This document shows, piece after piece, positions 32,846 to 43,742 of a stretch of DNA of 64,000 bases. Both the position numbers and the translations under genes were made by a program. The stretch covers positions 98,329 through 162,328 of the forward strand of contig JABYQS010000088.1 of the NCBI GenBank assembly GCA_022592435.1, read 5' to 3'. The notes below the pieces were generated by a model, which saw nothing but the letters and a program-made list of their open reading frames with translations, had not been told where the DNA came from and searched no databases. The DNA comes from Cerioporus squamosus (taxonomy: Eukaryota; Basidiomycota; Agaricomycetes; Polyporales; Polyporaceae). Position 1 is the stretch's first letter. Each line of letters starts with the position of its first letter.

Positions 32846-33761
32846 ATGAAGTTTGTTTCGCGGCCCAGTAACGAGCGCGGGAACGCCGACCATGGCTGGC
32901 TCAAGACGTTCCATACGTTCAGCTTCGCCAGGTGAGCAGGACCCCTCATGGATGAGAGGAACGCTTGCGCTTACATTGATCCGTTTAGCTACTACGACTC
33001 CCAGCACGACCACTATGGCTGCCTCCGCGTCATCAACGAGGACCGCGTCGAGCCCAAAACGGGCTTCGGCACGCACGCGCACCGCGAGTTCGAGATCTTC
33101 TCGTACATCGTGAGCGGCGAGCTCGAGCAGTGAGTACCTCACCCCAACCCTCGACGCGCCCGGGAATTGGGACTGACCCGCTCTCCTTGTCCTTTCCCGC
33201 AGCCGCGACTCGATGGGCAACGTCGAGATCATGAAGCGCGGCGACCTCCAGATGACCTCCGCCGGGACGGGCATCCGCCACAGCGAGCACACGCACGGCC
33301 CCACGCCGGTGCACTTCCTGCAGATCTGGAGCGTTCCCTCCACGCGCGGGCTCAGCCCCCAGTACTTCACGCGCCACTTCTCCTACGGGGAGAAGAAGGA
33401 CCGCTGGGCGCACGTTGTTGCGCCCGTGCAGGCCGAGGGCGTCGTCGAGAAGCGCGAGGCACCTGGTCCCGCGCCCGTGCACTCTCCGCTTGACTTGTAC
33501 GCGACGCTGCTGTCGCAGGGGAAGAAGCTTCCGCATCAGTTCGCGAGGGGGAAGGGGTATATCCACGTCGTGCAGACGTCGGGGTACAACACGAAGGAGG
33601 CGAGCGGCGCGCATGTGCGTGTCTCGGGCGCTGCTGAGGGCGGGCCGGTGGACCTGAGAGAAGGCGACGGCGCGTACATATCTGCTGCGCCTGGGGAGGA
33701 GTTGGTGGTTGAGAACGTTGGGGTCCGTGTCGCGGAGATCTTACTCTTCGATATGGAGTGA
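32846..33761 (+). CDS. Pirin-family cupin protein, 261 aa
   Basis: Exons 32846-32931, 32989-33129 and 33203-33761 (786 nt, in phase). The protein starts [20 protein letters not shown] and carries the pirin N-domain metal site: THAHREFE (two His) and, downstream, IRHSEHTH. The C-terminal cupin domain holds the GYIHVV...[13 protein letters not shown] segment. Pirins are bicupin Fe(II)-binding proteins of nucleus and cytoplasm; some have quercetin 2,3-dioxygenase activity and others modulate transcription factors (family knowledge). Substrate here is unknown. Introns are 57 and 73 nt. The joins FA/SYYDSQ and ELE/HRDSMGN match conserved pirin sequence closely. Confidence 0.93.
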
Positions 33762-34044
33762 GGCCGGCGCTGTATGGTGGATTTTACCTGATCTCTTCCT
33801 GTATCCATAGCTTGATTGTGTTCTCTGGTTTACCGGTCAAATAGATGGTCTCCAAGTCACCTTAGATGGCCTAGAGTGAAGAGTGAAAGTACTAGTGCTG
33901 TGGTAACTTTCGAGAGCCCAGGCAGGTGTGGTAGATACACGTGATCGCGGCGCGTTGAGGTTCGAGACGCGCGTCGACCGCGTTTCTTGTGCTTCATCCA
34001 CTTGCATCGCGTGCCCGCGCAGCGTCGGCCGCAACACCGGTCTG

Positions 34045-36747
34045 ATGACTACTGACTATAGCATCCCTAACGGGCTGCTGATAATTTTGCATCTGCATCT
34101 GCTGAATTATCCGCTCCAAGATGCGACAGGATACGATGAACGGCTGTTCGACCCCAGCCGTGGCATGCGCGAACGAAGCAAAGCCATGGAAGACATCACC
34201 TACTTCCTCGTCGGGAAGATAGAGGGCAGCAAGGAACGTGCGAAGAACGTAGGTATCTCAGCCGTTCTGCGCGTGAGAGATGCACTGACTTCGAACCACT
34301 TACCTGCAGATCTTATCCACATATCCATGCCTGCAGCCGTCAGACACCACCGCCTTCCGCATCGCCCTGTCCAAGTACGTGGAGACAATGAGGAACGCGA
34401 TTGTGCACACCACCCACGCTGGAGACACCAAGGGCAAGCAGCCTGCACACTCGGACGAGGCTTCGGCGTGGTGGTGGAAGGACGTCGTCGTGCGCAAATC
34501 CATCCTGGACGAATGTTCAGGCGACCGGTGCGCGATACCCACCGCCTGCTACCTCATCTCATCCAGCATACTGACAGCGATCGTCCCCCGGGTCCAGGTT
34601 CGAGCGCTTGATTCTGGCGTTGTCTAGTCATGCCGTCCTCAAGAACACCGCAAGGACGACGTCCTCGTTGCGCCTCCCAGGCTCGTCCGTGAAAGACCGC
34701 GAAGTGCGTGCGGAATGGAACATCGATCGCTTTCATCTCCGTCTTCTCTGATGATGCTTGGCGTGACGTTGCCACTTGCAGAATGACCTCGATGCGCTGT
34801 CGAGGGTGTACACCACACGGCTTGCAGCTGCCCAGAGCGCGAGGCAGGAGTGGGAGCGAGCTGCAGCGATCCTTGTGCAGAGACAGCTCGATCTGGAGCT
34901 CATTCGGGTCAGTGATATGTGCCCCCAGGGCCGCTTCGGCGAGTCCATTCTGACGCGTGCACGCCTCTTAGGGACGGATAGCAGATCCCAAGCTTGCCGG
35001 GAGCTCCAAGTACGACTCCTTGGAGACGAATAGGCTTCTGGCCTTGCGGGATTCTCGACAACAGGATCTCCTCCGCGGACCGTGGAGAGGCCAAGACGGG
35101 CATTCTGCGCTGCGGCTCATCACCTTGCTCGCGGGCCTGCTCGATGATAGTACCTCGGCGACAACAACTGCGCCAACGGGTGATCGATACGACACAGGGG
35201 CTGACCCTCAATATGTCCCAGAATCACAATCACCGGTAAGTCACCAATCCAACTCGCTGTACGGGCAAGTTCATCAATTGATACCATGTTGTCACGCAGG
35301 TCGCGGACGAGGCATCTCCGCCGTTGCCCATTGCAGCAGCGCATCATCCTGCACACCTACATGCCCTCCGAGCGACGATCTTTCCTACGAAGCCTAAGCT
35401 ATCACACCCCCAGGCTGCTGGCACGGCTTCCATCCCGGTCTCACTTGCCATTACCGAACGGCTGGCAGCTATAGACAAAGTGAACACATCGCTTCAGACA
35501 GCCTTGGCGAATGCGCAGAGTATACATGCGCAACTGCAACATCGACTGGCAAAAGCAAGGGCCAAGGAGGCGTCGCAACGGCCGTTGCAGAAGGCGAGGG
35601 GCACTGGTATTCAGCTGCAGCTGGACACGACACTATGGAGTCCCAGGTCCGGAAAGGGGATCGACTTCAAGGTAGAAGACTTGTTTCTCTCGTCGCAACG
35701 TTCGCTTACTGATGTGCTTGTGCCCATATCGTTACTCATGTTGATGTTGCCACTCTTTGCAAAAGCCTGCGGACGACTCTGCTGTAGCACGATTCGGGCT
35801 CGTAGGCCCTCCCTCGGACAACACCATCGAAGACCGCATCGCACATATTCGTAGTACCCATCTCCCTCCCTTCACCGCCGATCCTCTCCCACCATCAGAC
35901 TCGGAGCCCGAGGCCCCTGTACCCCAGCTTGCCTCGCGGCTGCGTCTCCCATCCTCTCGCACACAGCTTGCTGCTGGTAGCAGCGCTCGTGGCGTACCAT
36001 CGTTCAATCACTCGGTGCCTCCGGGGAAGCAGCGTGCGCCTTCCGGTACGAAGCACGTACGCGTGGCCGATCCCCCAAAGACCCGGGCCCAGGTACCCTC
36101 GGGAAGGGAAGGATCCGCCACCGCAAAGGCGAACGCAACTGCTCATAGGCTCTCACGACGTGCATCTGCAGCCAGAACCAGACGATCCACGATGTTCGGA
36201 CGGGGTTCAGATGCAGATATCCTCCGCGTACGTACCAAGATCAATATGACCACGTATCTCTACTTGCGCTCATGCATAGAAAATGTACCTGTAGATCGTG
36301 GAAGCCGTACAGGACCGCTCGGACTCGGAGCTGGAAGATGACGCTGAGTACGAAGAACCTCGACATGGACCGCGGACACCTCTGCCGCGCACGCCAGTCC
36401 GAAGCCAGATGCAAGGCACGCGCGGTATGCTGCTGTCCAGCGTGAAGAGGAGCGGGCCGCGACAGTCCTTTGACATCGAGAAGTACGAACGAGTCAACGT
36501 TCCTCGGCTCCCCAGTCTACACTTGGAGAGTGCGCCAGAGCTCGACGAGGGTGAGGACCAACGAAGAGTGCAAGGTGAATCTGCACATGACGCAGCCCTA
36601 CCCAATGATGACTTTGAAGACGAGGAGGTATACGAAGGCAACAGTATAACCCTTGCTGATATCTTGCTGCAAGCGGGACACCAGGGGAACGCATCCATAC
36701 AGTTGTTGGGGGAAGACGAGTTGGAGGACATGTCCGACTGGGAGTAG
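34045..36747 (+). CDS. HAUS6: Augmin subunit HAUS6-like protein, 734 aa
   Basis: Exons 34045-34248, 34310-34527, 34598-34703, 34782-34907, 34972-35235, 35300-35671, 35766-36227 and 36295-36747 (2205 nt, all phases consistent). Residues ~15-210 match the HAUS6 N-terminal domain: LHLHLLNYPL, LFDPSRGMRERSKAMEDITY, YPCLQPSDTTAFRIALSKY and VRKSILDECSGDRFERLILALSSHA. Long helical segments follow (DLDALSRVYTTRLAAAQSAR; later ITERLAAIDKVNTSLQTALA), then a low-complexity Ser/Arg-rich stretch and an acidic C-terminus ending MSDWE. Augmin binds spindle microtubules and recruits gamma-tubulin rings to nucleate branches (known from animals, plants and Aspergillus). The start is the first ATG of the frame; a slightly longer N-terminus is possible. 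It converges with the eL37 gene 290 bases away. Confidence 0.82.
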
Positions 36748-37038
36748 ATAGTAATACTAACAATAGCATGTTTGCACATCGTCGTCATGACCTAGACACG
36801 TCTGCTCGACGTCTTGCGGTTATAGGTAGCTTCGCGATGAATGATCCGAAAAGGCATGCATAAATGGGCATGGCATAGCGCATGTATTTTGTGCGGCGGG
36901 TGGCAGCTTGTGCCAGTACTTGTGTAGCAGTATACAGGGGACAAGACATATACGGAGGGTGCGATGCGATGCGAGACGAAGAGGAGCCACCAGCTCGTGC
37001 GGTACAGTCGATGATGCGGGTCGTGCCTAGGCAGGGAT

Positions 37039-37818
37039 TTATGCCTCCGTCGTCTTCTTGGTCCGCTTGACTGCGCGCGTGTTCTCCCTGTAGATGCAAA
37101 GGTCACGCATTGCGGAAAAAAAGGAGGAAGTCTGGACAAACGCACCTGAAGCCGTTCTTGAACCGCCTCGAGACCGTCTTCAGGTAGCGCATGCGGCCAG
37201 TACCGGTTGTCTTTCTGCGCTTGGCCTTCTGGCCCCACTCGTAAGACCGGAGCTTGGCACTGGGGTAGCCGCACTGCGCGCACTCTGCATAGAAGGCGTG
37301 AGGGATTGTACACTCAAAGATGGGGGTATTGGCGAAAGTGTTGAATTTAAGGAACAGAGGACATACCCTTGTGCTGCTTGTGGAATGCACGGTTGCCACA
37401 CCGCCTGCAGAGGGTGTGGGACTTGGTGTGCCGCTTACTGTAAATCGTAGACGAGCATAAGCACCACACAAGGAATGGAGATCGTACTGCAGACGCACCC
37501 GAAGGAGGTGGTACCTATGTACCGTCATCCAAAAGCACGCAGATCAGTCCCAACTCCCAACAAAAGCCTCCAAGCTGCGTCGCACGAACCTTTCGTCTAG
37601 AGAAAACGAAGCAAGCAGGAGTTAGCACAAGTGCACTCGAGCGGTCAGAGTGAATCTGCATGCCAGACGGACACTCCAGGCGAGACGACCGTCATCCGAG
37701 ACGGACCCATGCCATCCACCCCTCCAAGTCCCTCAATCCACCCCGTTCGACCAATCCACAGCATCTCGACAGCCCGAACGTCCTTCTGGCATGCAGCACA
37801 CGGGCATAGACTCACCAT
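37039..37818 (-). CDS. RPL37: 60S ribosomal protein eL37, 94 aa, start codon in its own exon
   Basis: Exons (minus): 37818-37816 (ATG only), 37596-37590, 37514-37499, 37437-37367, 37284-37146, 37087-37039; 285 nt in phase. The product [19 protein letters not shown]... is unmistakably eL37, with zinc ligands in CRRC (19-22) and CAQC (34-37) and the conserved [20 protein letters not shown] and [11 protein letters not shown] blocks. The first coding exon carries just ATG in an ACACC context, directly followed by GTGAGT; the second exon has 7 nt. Intron 1 is 219 nt, the others 58-82 nt. eL37 sits near the tunnel exit of the large subunit. It converges with HAUS6 and diverges from the unknown gene at 38066. 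Confidence 0.93.
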
Positions 37819-38065
37819 GGTGTCTTGAACTTGAGGGGGCCGGGTCGGATGTCTTGCGCAAACTGTCTACTATCGCCCAAAGCCACCGCGTCTCGGCCAC
37901 GTGGCGGAAACGCCCGCCCGAGCCGGCGCTAGCGCTCACCTTGAAGTGTCCACTTCCGGAGCTGAGTCCGTCCCAGCTTCCAACCGTTTGCTAACCGTCA
38001 TAGTCTGTCAAGCTACTTGTTACCTACGGTCTAGGAAGCGTCCGCGGTCTGTAGAAACTAGGAGA

Positions 38066-39009
38066 ATGAGCCACCGGATGCAGCATGTCAGTTCTTTATC
38101 TCAATTCGGATTAACCGCAGACTCACTGGCAACGCTTGGCCTTCAAGTTCCAAGAGTTCTCCAGGAGCTCCAGCATGCGTATGCACATAGCAGGGGGATG
38201 CGCTCGCGCTTGTTCACATCTCGATGTCAGATGGAATACGCAGGCATATATCTGCTGTTGTAGCTGAACGCTGGGAGAAACTCGGCCATACGACCAGCCT
38301 GACACTGACATATCGGTGACATCCTAAGCCTGCCTGGACTCTATGGAACTACATAGGACGCTCAGGATGACGCCTGTACTCTCGGGTCCGAGTTTCGATA
38401 TTCATTGACTCTTGGCCGCACAGAAAACATGCTCTTGCACAGATAATATTGCCAGCTTCTGGAGTCGCATCAACAACTCGGCAAAGCTCGCAACCGGATT
38501 CTCACTCACCATCCTACAGATCGTCGCCGTTGTTGAGCTATGTACGTAGTTCAGCACATCCTAACACAAGTCCGCTGACGCGTCATAGCACTTCGTGCGG
38601 AAATAGTGGTCGCTCAAGAGGTGCCCGAGCTATTGTTGCAGTTACGAAGCACGTCTGGCTATGTACAACGCCCTCCGGTGTTTCACGTGTCGGTAAGCCT
38701 GGAAAATTAGACGTTCGGCCACATGGTAGGCACTACAATATTTGCAGCGCATCGTTGGTGCAGGGTGCAGGCATGATCATTGCTGCTCTCGGACGGAACT
38801 TGGAGTAATAGTCATTTGTCTAGACTTCCTCGCAATATGGCGCGTTGCGGTCGGGGCACATTCATCATATGCAAAAGCTTGTCCAGCAGTGGCGCGCGTC
38901 CACAATCGCAACCCGACTGCGAGGATCGCGAGACGACCTTGTACCTCGTCCAACTGAAGTACTTATGTTGGACAGTCCTTCGACTCAAGGAGCTCTGAGC
39001 CGTTCGTGA
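38066..39009 (+). CDS. Unrecognised protein, 196 aa, seven exons
   Basis: Proposed exons 38066-38086, 38121-38178, 38231-38315, 38357-38375, 38424-38541, 38589-38692 and 38824-39009 (591 nt in phase). The best-supported part is the 3' half: FWSRINNSAKLATGFSLTIL, VAVVELSLRAEIVVAQEVPE, LQLRSTSGYVQRPPVFHVS, then a basic segment ending in TGA. One stretch (ATGFSLTILQIVAVVELSL) could be a membrane or amphipathic helix. The 5' exons rest only on GT..AG ends and phase, and two of their introns are short (34 and 41 nt), so the N-terminus may be wrong. I do not recognise the family. Its 5' end lies about 250 bases from the eL37 start, suggesting a shared promoter. Confidence 0.5.
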
Positions 39010-40243
39010 ATCTTCCTGACGTTTTTGATCCAGGTCTGCTGGGCTTTCGTGTACGTCCGGGTTACGCATTTCCTGTCTCTGATTCGAAGTCGGACAAATG
39101 ACCAGTGGTCCGTGGTCACCAGTGTATGATCACGAGTCTTGGTTCGACTGATGGCTTCGCGCCGCATTTCTCCCCTTGATGCTCGGGCAACTATCGCAGT
39201 CAACTGTCGCAGGACAGGGCAATCGGCCGCTCGCGCGCTGTCCGGATGTGTTTCGCAAGGAAGGAGGACGGAGGGAAAGTGAGATAAGACCGCGGGGGCA
39301 TCTGGGTCGTGGTTATCTGCGCAGGGCACGCATATAGACCCCGATCTGCGCTGTTGTTAGGCAAGCGCCCACACCGCTTCCAAGGACTTCCGGGCCTGGC
39401 CAGTGGCAATTGCGATTGGATGATCGCGTGGCTTTCGTCATGATGCGGGGAAATTGTCAAACATCTCTCGTGCACGGTGTGACGTGTCCTGCGGTCGATC
39501 CCAATGCCATATTACGATACGCTCAGGCATGGCAGGGCATCCCTGCTCGGTGTCGGCCGACGAATACATAGTGGTACATGAGCCAAGACAAGGCGCACGA
39601 ACAGGCCAGATGTGCGCAAGTTGTGCGGTCCTGAGTCCTGACAAGGTCGCCGGCGCTCTAGGCCACAGGCGGAAGCGACAGAAGCGAACGGCGCGGAGGA
39701 GATAAGATCTGTCCAACCGAGAGGGTCGTCTCAACACCGAGGTTCCCGCCTCGGGATCTCCCCTCGTTCCTGCCTCCATGCTGGAACATATGTAGCCAGC
39801 TGTTGCAAACAGAACTAACTGCCTGTGAAGCTTCGGAGCAAATGGCATGTCTGGTTGAGCAACTGTGAGCAAGACGAAGCCCAGATGACAGGCGCTCCGG
39901 GGGCTGATAAGATATGATAGCGGCAACGACAACCTGGTGATAGACGCCTGCGCCCACCGCCCCAAATGGACGGCCTGGGATTGGCTGGAGCCCGATGGAT
40001 GTGGGTTATCAGGGTTTTTATCAAGACGCATTCCTCCCGGCTTTTTGCCTCTTTACCTTCCTCACTCTCCCCGGCTGTCGACTTCGACGCGTCCACCTCA
40101 CTCACCGCCGTCGTCTTCGCCCCCCTTGGTGCTCTCGACCACGGCGACCGCACAGCTCACGTCAGCTTCGACTCCGCATACTCGGCCTCCTCTTACTAAT
40201 AGCTTCTCCGCAACCATACTCCCACTTAATCTCACCTTTTATA
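39010..40243. other. Upstream region of the GATA repressor gene
   Basis: No gene accepted. Long minus-strand frames (198 codons, 39438-40031) lack domains. The region holds five GATA-type sites, described separately. Confidence 0.5.
39283..40023 (+). promoter_or_regulatory. Cluster of five GATA motifs upstream of the GATA factor gene
   Basis: GATAAG at 39283-39288, 39701-39706 and 39906-39911, and reverse sites TTATCAG at 40006-40012 and TTATCA at 40018-40023. GATA-family regulators bind HGATAR. The start codon is at 40244. Function is inferred from motif density only. Confidence 0.5.
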
Positions 40244-43221
40244 ATGGCTCCGGTCGTACTCGAGTCTCCCGTCATGAACATGCACAATAATGCGCTGTCT
40301 ACCATGTCGAGGCTACAGTTCAACGGCCACATACACACCCCGCCAGCTTCTGACCACTCGAGGAATGACGAGGATGCGTCTCCTGTCGACGCTCCGGCCC
40401 CCCTTCCTCCCTTGCATGCGCGGAACGGCGATTCCCCGTTTCCTCTGGACCCGGCGCTGAAGGAGCGATCCAGCGACAATGTCGATGGTGCTGCGGACCA
40501 GAACAATCCGCCCGCTATTTCCGAGTTGGCATGCACCAACTGCGGGACGGCCAACACCCCTCAGTGGAGACGTGGTGACGACGGCAAGTCTATCTGTAAT
40601 GCTTGCGGTGAGTCACTCTTTCACTCTCGGTATCGGCTGAGATATCTCCGCTATGGGCGACCGCGTTCTGCACTTCCCTCGCCGGGTGAGACACTGGTTC
40701 ATGATAACTTACCTCCTTCACCACGTGTCCGGCGCGTTCATTCGTAGTCTCGGAGGCAATCATATCGATCCCTCGCTGCATCTTTGCGTTTCGTGCATGT
40801 CTCGTGTAGTGTGCGCGAGTATCGTTCCTCCCTCACGCAACGCCGCATTGCACACTATCACGCAGGAAGGCATCCAACCAGGCTTGCGGTATCACGAGTT
40901 TTCGTTGCTGCTGCTGCTGGATCTCCTCAGACAAGCCCTAGCGCGAAGTGCCTGCAGTCATGCTCATGTTCACTTATTCCCTGATAATGCTGTCTTGTCA
41001 TCCTCCCATCGCCTCGTTGACTTATCACACTCTCCTGCACAGGCCTTTACTACAGGACAAAGCACGTTCCTCGCCCTGTCTCCCTCGGTCGCACATCGAC
41101 CCTCCAGTCGGCGACGCATCCCAACGCAAAGCACACAGTCCCTCCCAGCCCTTTCCTGTCGCCTGCGCAAGCTCAGGCTCAAATCCAAGAGCAGGCCCAT
41201 CTCAGGACAACCTCTCCACCCACTATGCCTACTCCCGCAGCGTCTCCTGCTCTCCATCAAGCGAAAGGCCAACCAAGCCAGGCACCGCAGACGCCCGTGC
41301 ACAAGCACAAGGCTGGCACTTGCCCCGGTGACGGTCGTTGTGACGGCACAGGAGGCACGTCAGCTTGCGATGGATGTCCCACTTATAACAACGCTATCCA
41401 AGCAGGAGTTATCGAGCCATCCAACGGGCAAGCACCGGCGCAGAGGATGGACGCCACCCCCTCTGGCCCCGAACAGGGCGCCGAGACTTCCGGCGCCGAG
41501 TCGTCCCCTGTCATCAGCTCGCAGACTCCGGCTAACGGCAGGTCGAGAATCCGAAACCAGGTCGGTGCGCTCAGCTGTGCGAACTGTGGGACGAGCACCA
41601 CGCCGCTCTGGAGGAGAGATGATGTGGGTAACAACATCTGTAATGCATGTGGTACGTGTTCCGTTCTGCTTTGTTGTCTTCCTCCCTGTGCCACGCAAGA
41701 CTCTGGCTGCCCTTTGTCCTCGATCTGCTGAGTGCTCGTGTGCGGCGCTCGCACGTAGATATGATTTCATCTCGCTTATCACGGGGTGATATCTTATCAG
41801 ATAACGTGTGCGCACCCGATCTCCCATTGGTTGCGGCGGTCGGGTATTCCTCTGCGTGTGTGCTAGCGACGCTGTTGACACCCGTTAGAGGGCCGATCCA
41901 ACGGGTGCGAGAGGAGCGGGCATCGTACCTTACCGGGTTGCAGATTGATGACGAAGAGCTGGCTCCGGGCAGTTTCCGGTCTTGACGTTGAACTCGTCGT
42001 GAACTCACTTGCTGACGCCAAATCTTTCCCCTCTGCGCCCCTTCCAACCTCGCAGGTCTCTATTTCAAGCTTCACGGCACGCATCGCCCGAACTCGATGA
42101 AGAAGACCGTGATCAAGCGGCGGAAGCGCGTCCCTGCAGCTCCCGGCGCACCGAGCTCCCCCACTCCACAAGATCGGATGACAGACCAAGCGGCAGCAGA
42201 GGTCCTGGCTAGTGTTGGTCGTGCGCTGCCTTCTGGCTCTGCTGGTGGGCAGACGGAGAGCGAGGAGGAACAGCCGAAGAAGCGCCAGCGTCGGCCGCGT
42301 ACGTCGAAGGCTCGTGGCAAGGATGCGGAGGGGATGGACGAGGATGAGGACGAGGAGGGCAAGCCGCGGAAAGTGCGTAGGACGGCTGCACGCGGGACTG
42401 CCGGTGGTGCCGGAGAGGGCAGTAACCTCCAGGCGGGCCAGTGGGGGGAGCAGATGATGCAGGGTATGGAGGCGTCGCAAGACTATGGTCCTGGCGCGCC
42501 GCGCGGCAACCCTTTCCCCAACTCCCAAACTCTCCCTGGGCTCATTGCAGCTCTTGGCCCCGACGTCGTCAACAGCTTGATGAACACGCAATACGGTGGT
42601 GTCGGTGTCCCGCCCCCTCCCCCGAGCTACGTCCGCTCCGGCTCCGCACAGAACGTTCCCATGGGTCCTGGCGTGCCAAGCAGGACGCATTCTCCCATCG
42701 CTGGCCATGCGATGAACCCTCAACCGGGTGCCCCATACGGCCTTCCCCCGCCGCTTCACGTCCCAGGTGGCCACCCGCAGCCGTTCCCTTCACATGTACC
42801 GCCGTCGTTCTACCACAGCGGTCCTCCGATGGCGCCGCCTCCCCAGCTCATGGAAGGTGTTCCTCCGGTGCCTACGCTGCCAGATTTGGAAGCGCACTAT
42901 CGCCATCTCGACGAGGAGCGCAGACGTTGGGAGATGATGCTGGAACACACGAACAGGCTCATGGCAGGGGTGAAGCGAGGCATAGACGACATGCGCGCTG
43001 CCAGTGGGGCTCCTCAGGAGGGTCAGTCATCGACGCAACCTCAGCAGCAACCTCAAGAGCAGCCTCAGCAGTCGCCCTCGCAGGGGCAGTCGTCGGGGCA
43101 GGGCGAAGGCTCAGCAGCGCCGGCAGTACCGTTGGTCAGGCAGGAGAAGGGCAACCGGGAAGGCGCGCCAGTATGGCACGTCGCTCCCTCGCAACCTGCG
43201 CCCGCTGCCGCGCGCGAATGA
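40244..43221 (+). CDS. SRE1: Iron-responsive GATA repressor (Urbs1/SRE/Fep1 type), 712 aa
   Basis: Exons 40244-40607, 41043-41651 and 42056-43221 (2139 nt in phase). There are two GATA zinc fingers of C-x2-C-x17-C-x2-C form: residues 97-121 ([17 protein letters not shown]...CNAC) and 300-324 ([16 protein letters not shown]...CNAC). Between them lies the cysteine-rich motif [19 protein letters not shown] (about 215-233), the hallmark of fungal siderophore and iron-uptake repressors (Urbs1, SreA, Fep1, Sfu1). It is thought to sense iron, possibly through an Fe-S cluster. After finger 2 comes a basic stretch ([10 protein letters not shown]) and a long Pro/Gln-rich tail with a helical segment ([20 protein letters not shown]). 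Both introns (435 and 404 nt) are unusually long and interrupt the two fingers at the same place, after CNAC in phase 1. Nuclear. Confidence 0.93.
41796..41804 (+). promoter_or_regulatory. ATCAGATAA site inside intron 2 of the GATA repressor gene
   Basis: A full match to the ATCWGATAA core described for SRE-type repressors, forming the perfect palindrome TTATCAGATAA with the two preceding bases. A CTTATC lies 20 bases upstream. Binding is not shown. Confidence 0.45.
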
Positions 43222-43742
43222 AGAGTGTCGTGGTGCGGTTGTTTTATGGCGTATGCGGTATGCGGACATTGTTTGCAAAATGTGCATAACCCCCCACCCC
43301 TACTTGTTTGTCTGTTGCTTTCTCCCTCCCGCTCCTCCCTGCTCTGTGTCGTCTTGTCTGTGCTGTGTTAACTTCCAGCTTGGGCGGACTGTTAGGATAT
43401 TGTATAGGCACCCCTTGCGTCCGGATCTCTATTATGCGTGTATGTATATGGCCGTTGGTGCCGGTAGTGTAGAGCGTCTTTATTGTATCTGTCCGAGTCG
43501 TCCCACGTCGAGCTCGGCTGGAGTTGTGGGCGAGCCTCGAGGACATCTGGTAACGGGCGCCTCGATAAGATTGAATTGCGGGGACGCACGTGAAAGCGAT
43601 CGCGTGGCAGATTTCATGTGCTTCTCGCTTCCCCAACGCACTGAGCTCACTACTCTCGCGCTGCTATCCACACCCTCCTCTCATCCGCCTCCGCCTCCTC
43701 CTCCTCCCGCCCCGCGCCCCGCCGCGCCCGCTAGCCGACCTG
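43222..43742. other. Intergenic: GATA gene 3' flank and OPI1 5' flank
   Basis: Pyrimidine-rich tracts near 43660-43735 precede the OPI1-like start. No other feature seen. Confidence 0.45.

Noticed and set aside
37597..37815. snoRNA in intron 1 of eL37
   Set aside because: I looked for C/D boxes and found no convincing pair with a terminal stem.
39438..40031. 198-codon minus-strand frame upstream of the GATA gene
   Set aside because: Lies in a promoter region, no domain; apparent starts are not ATG.
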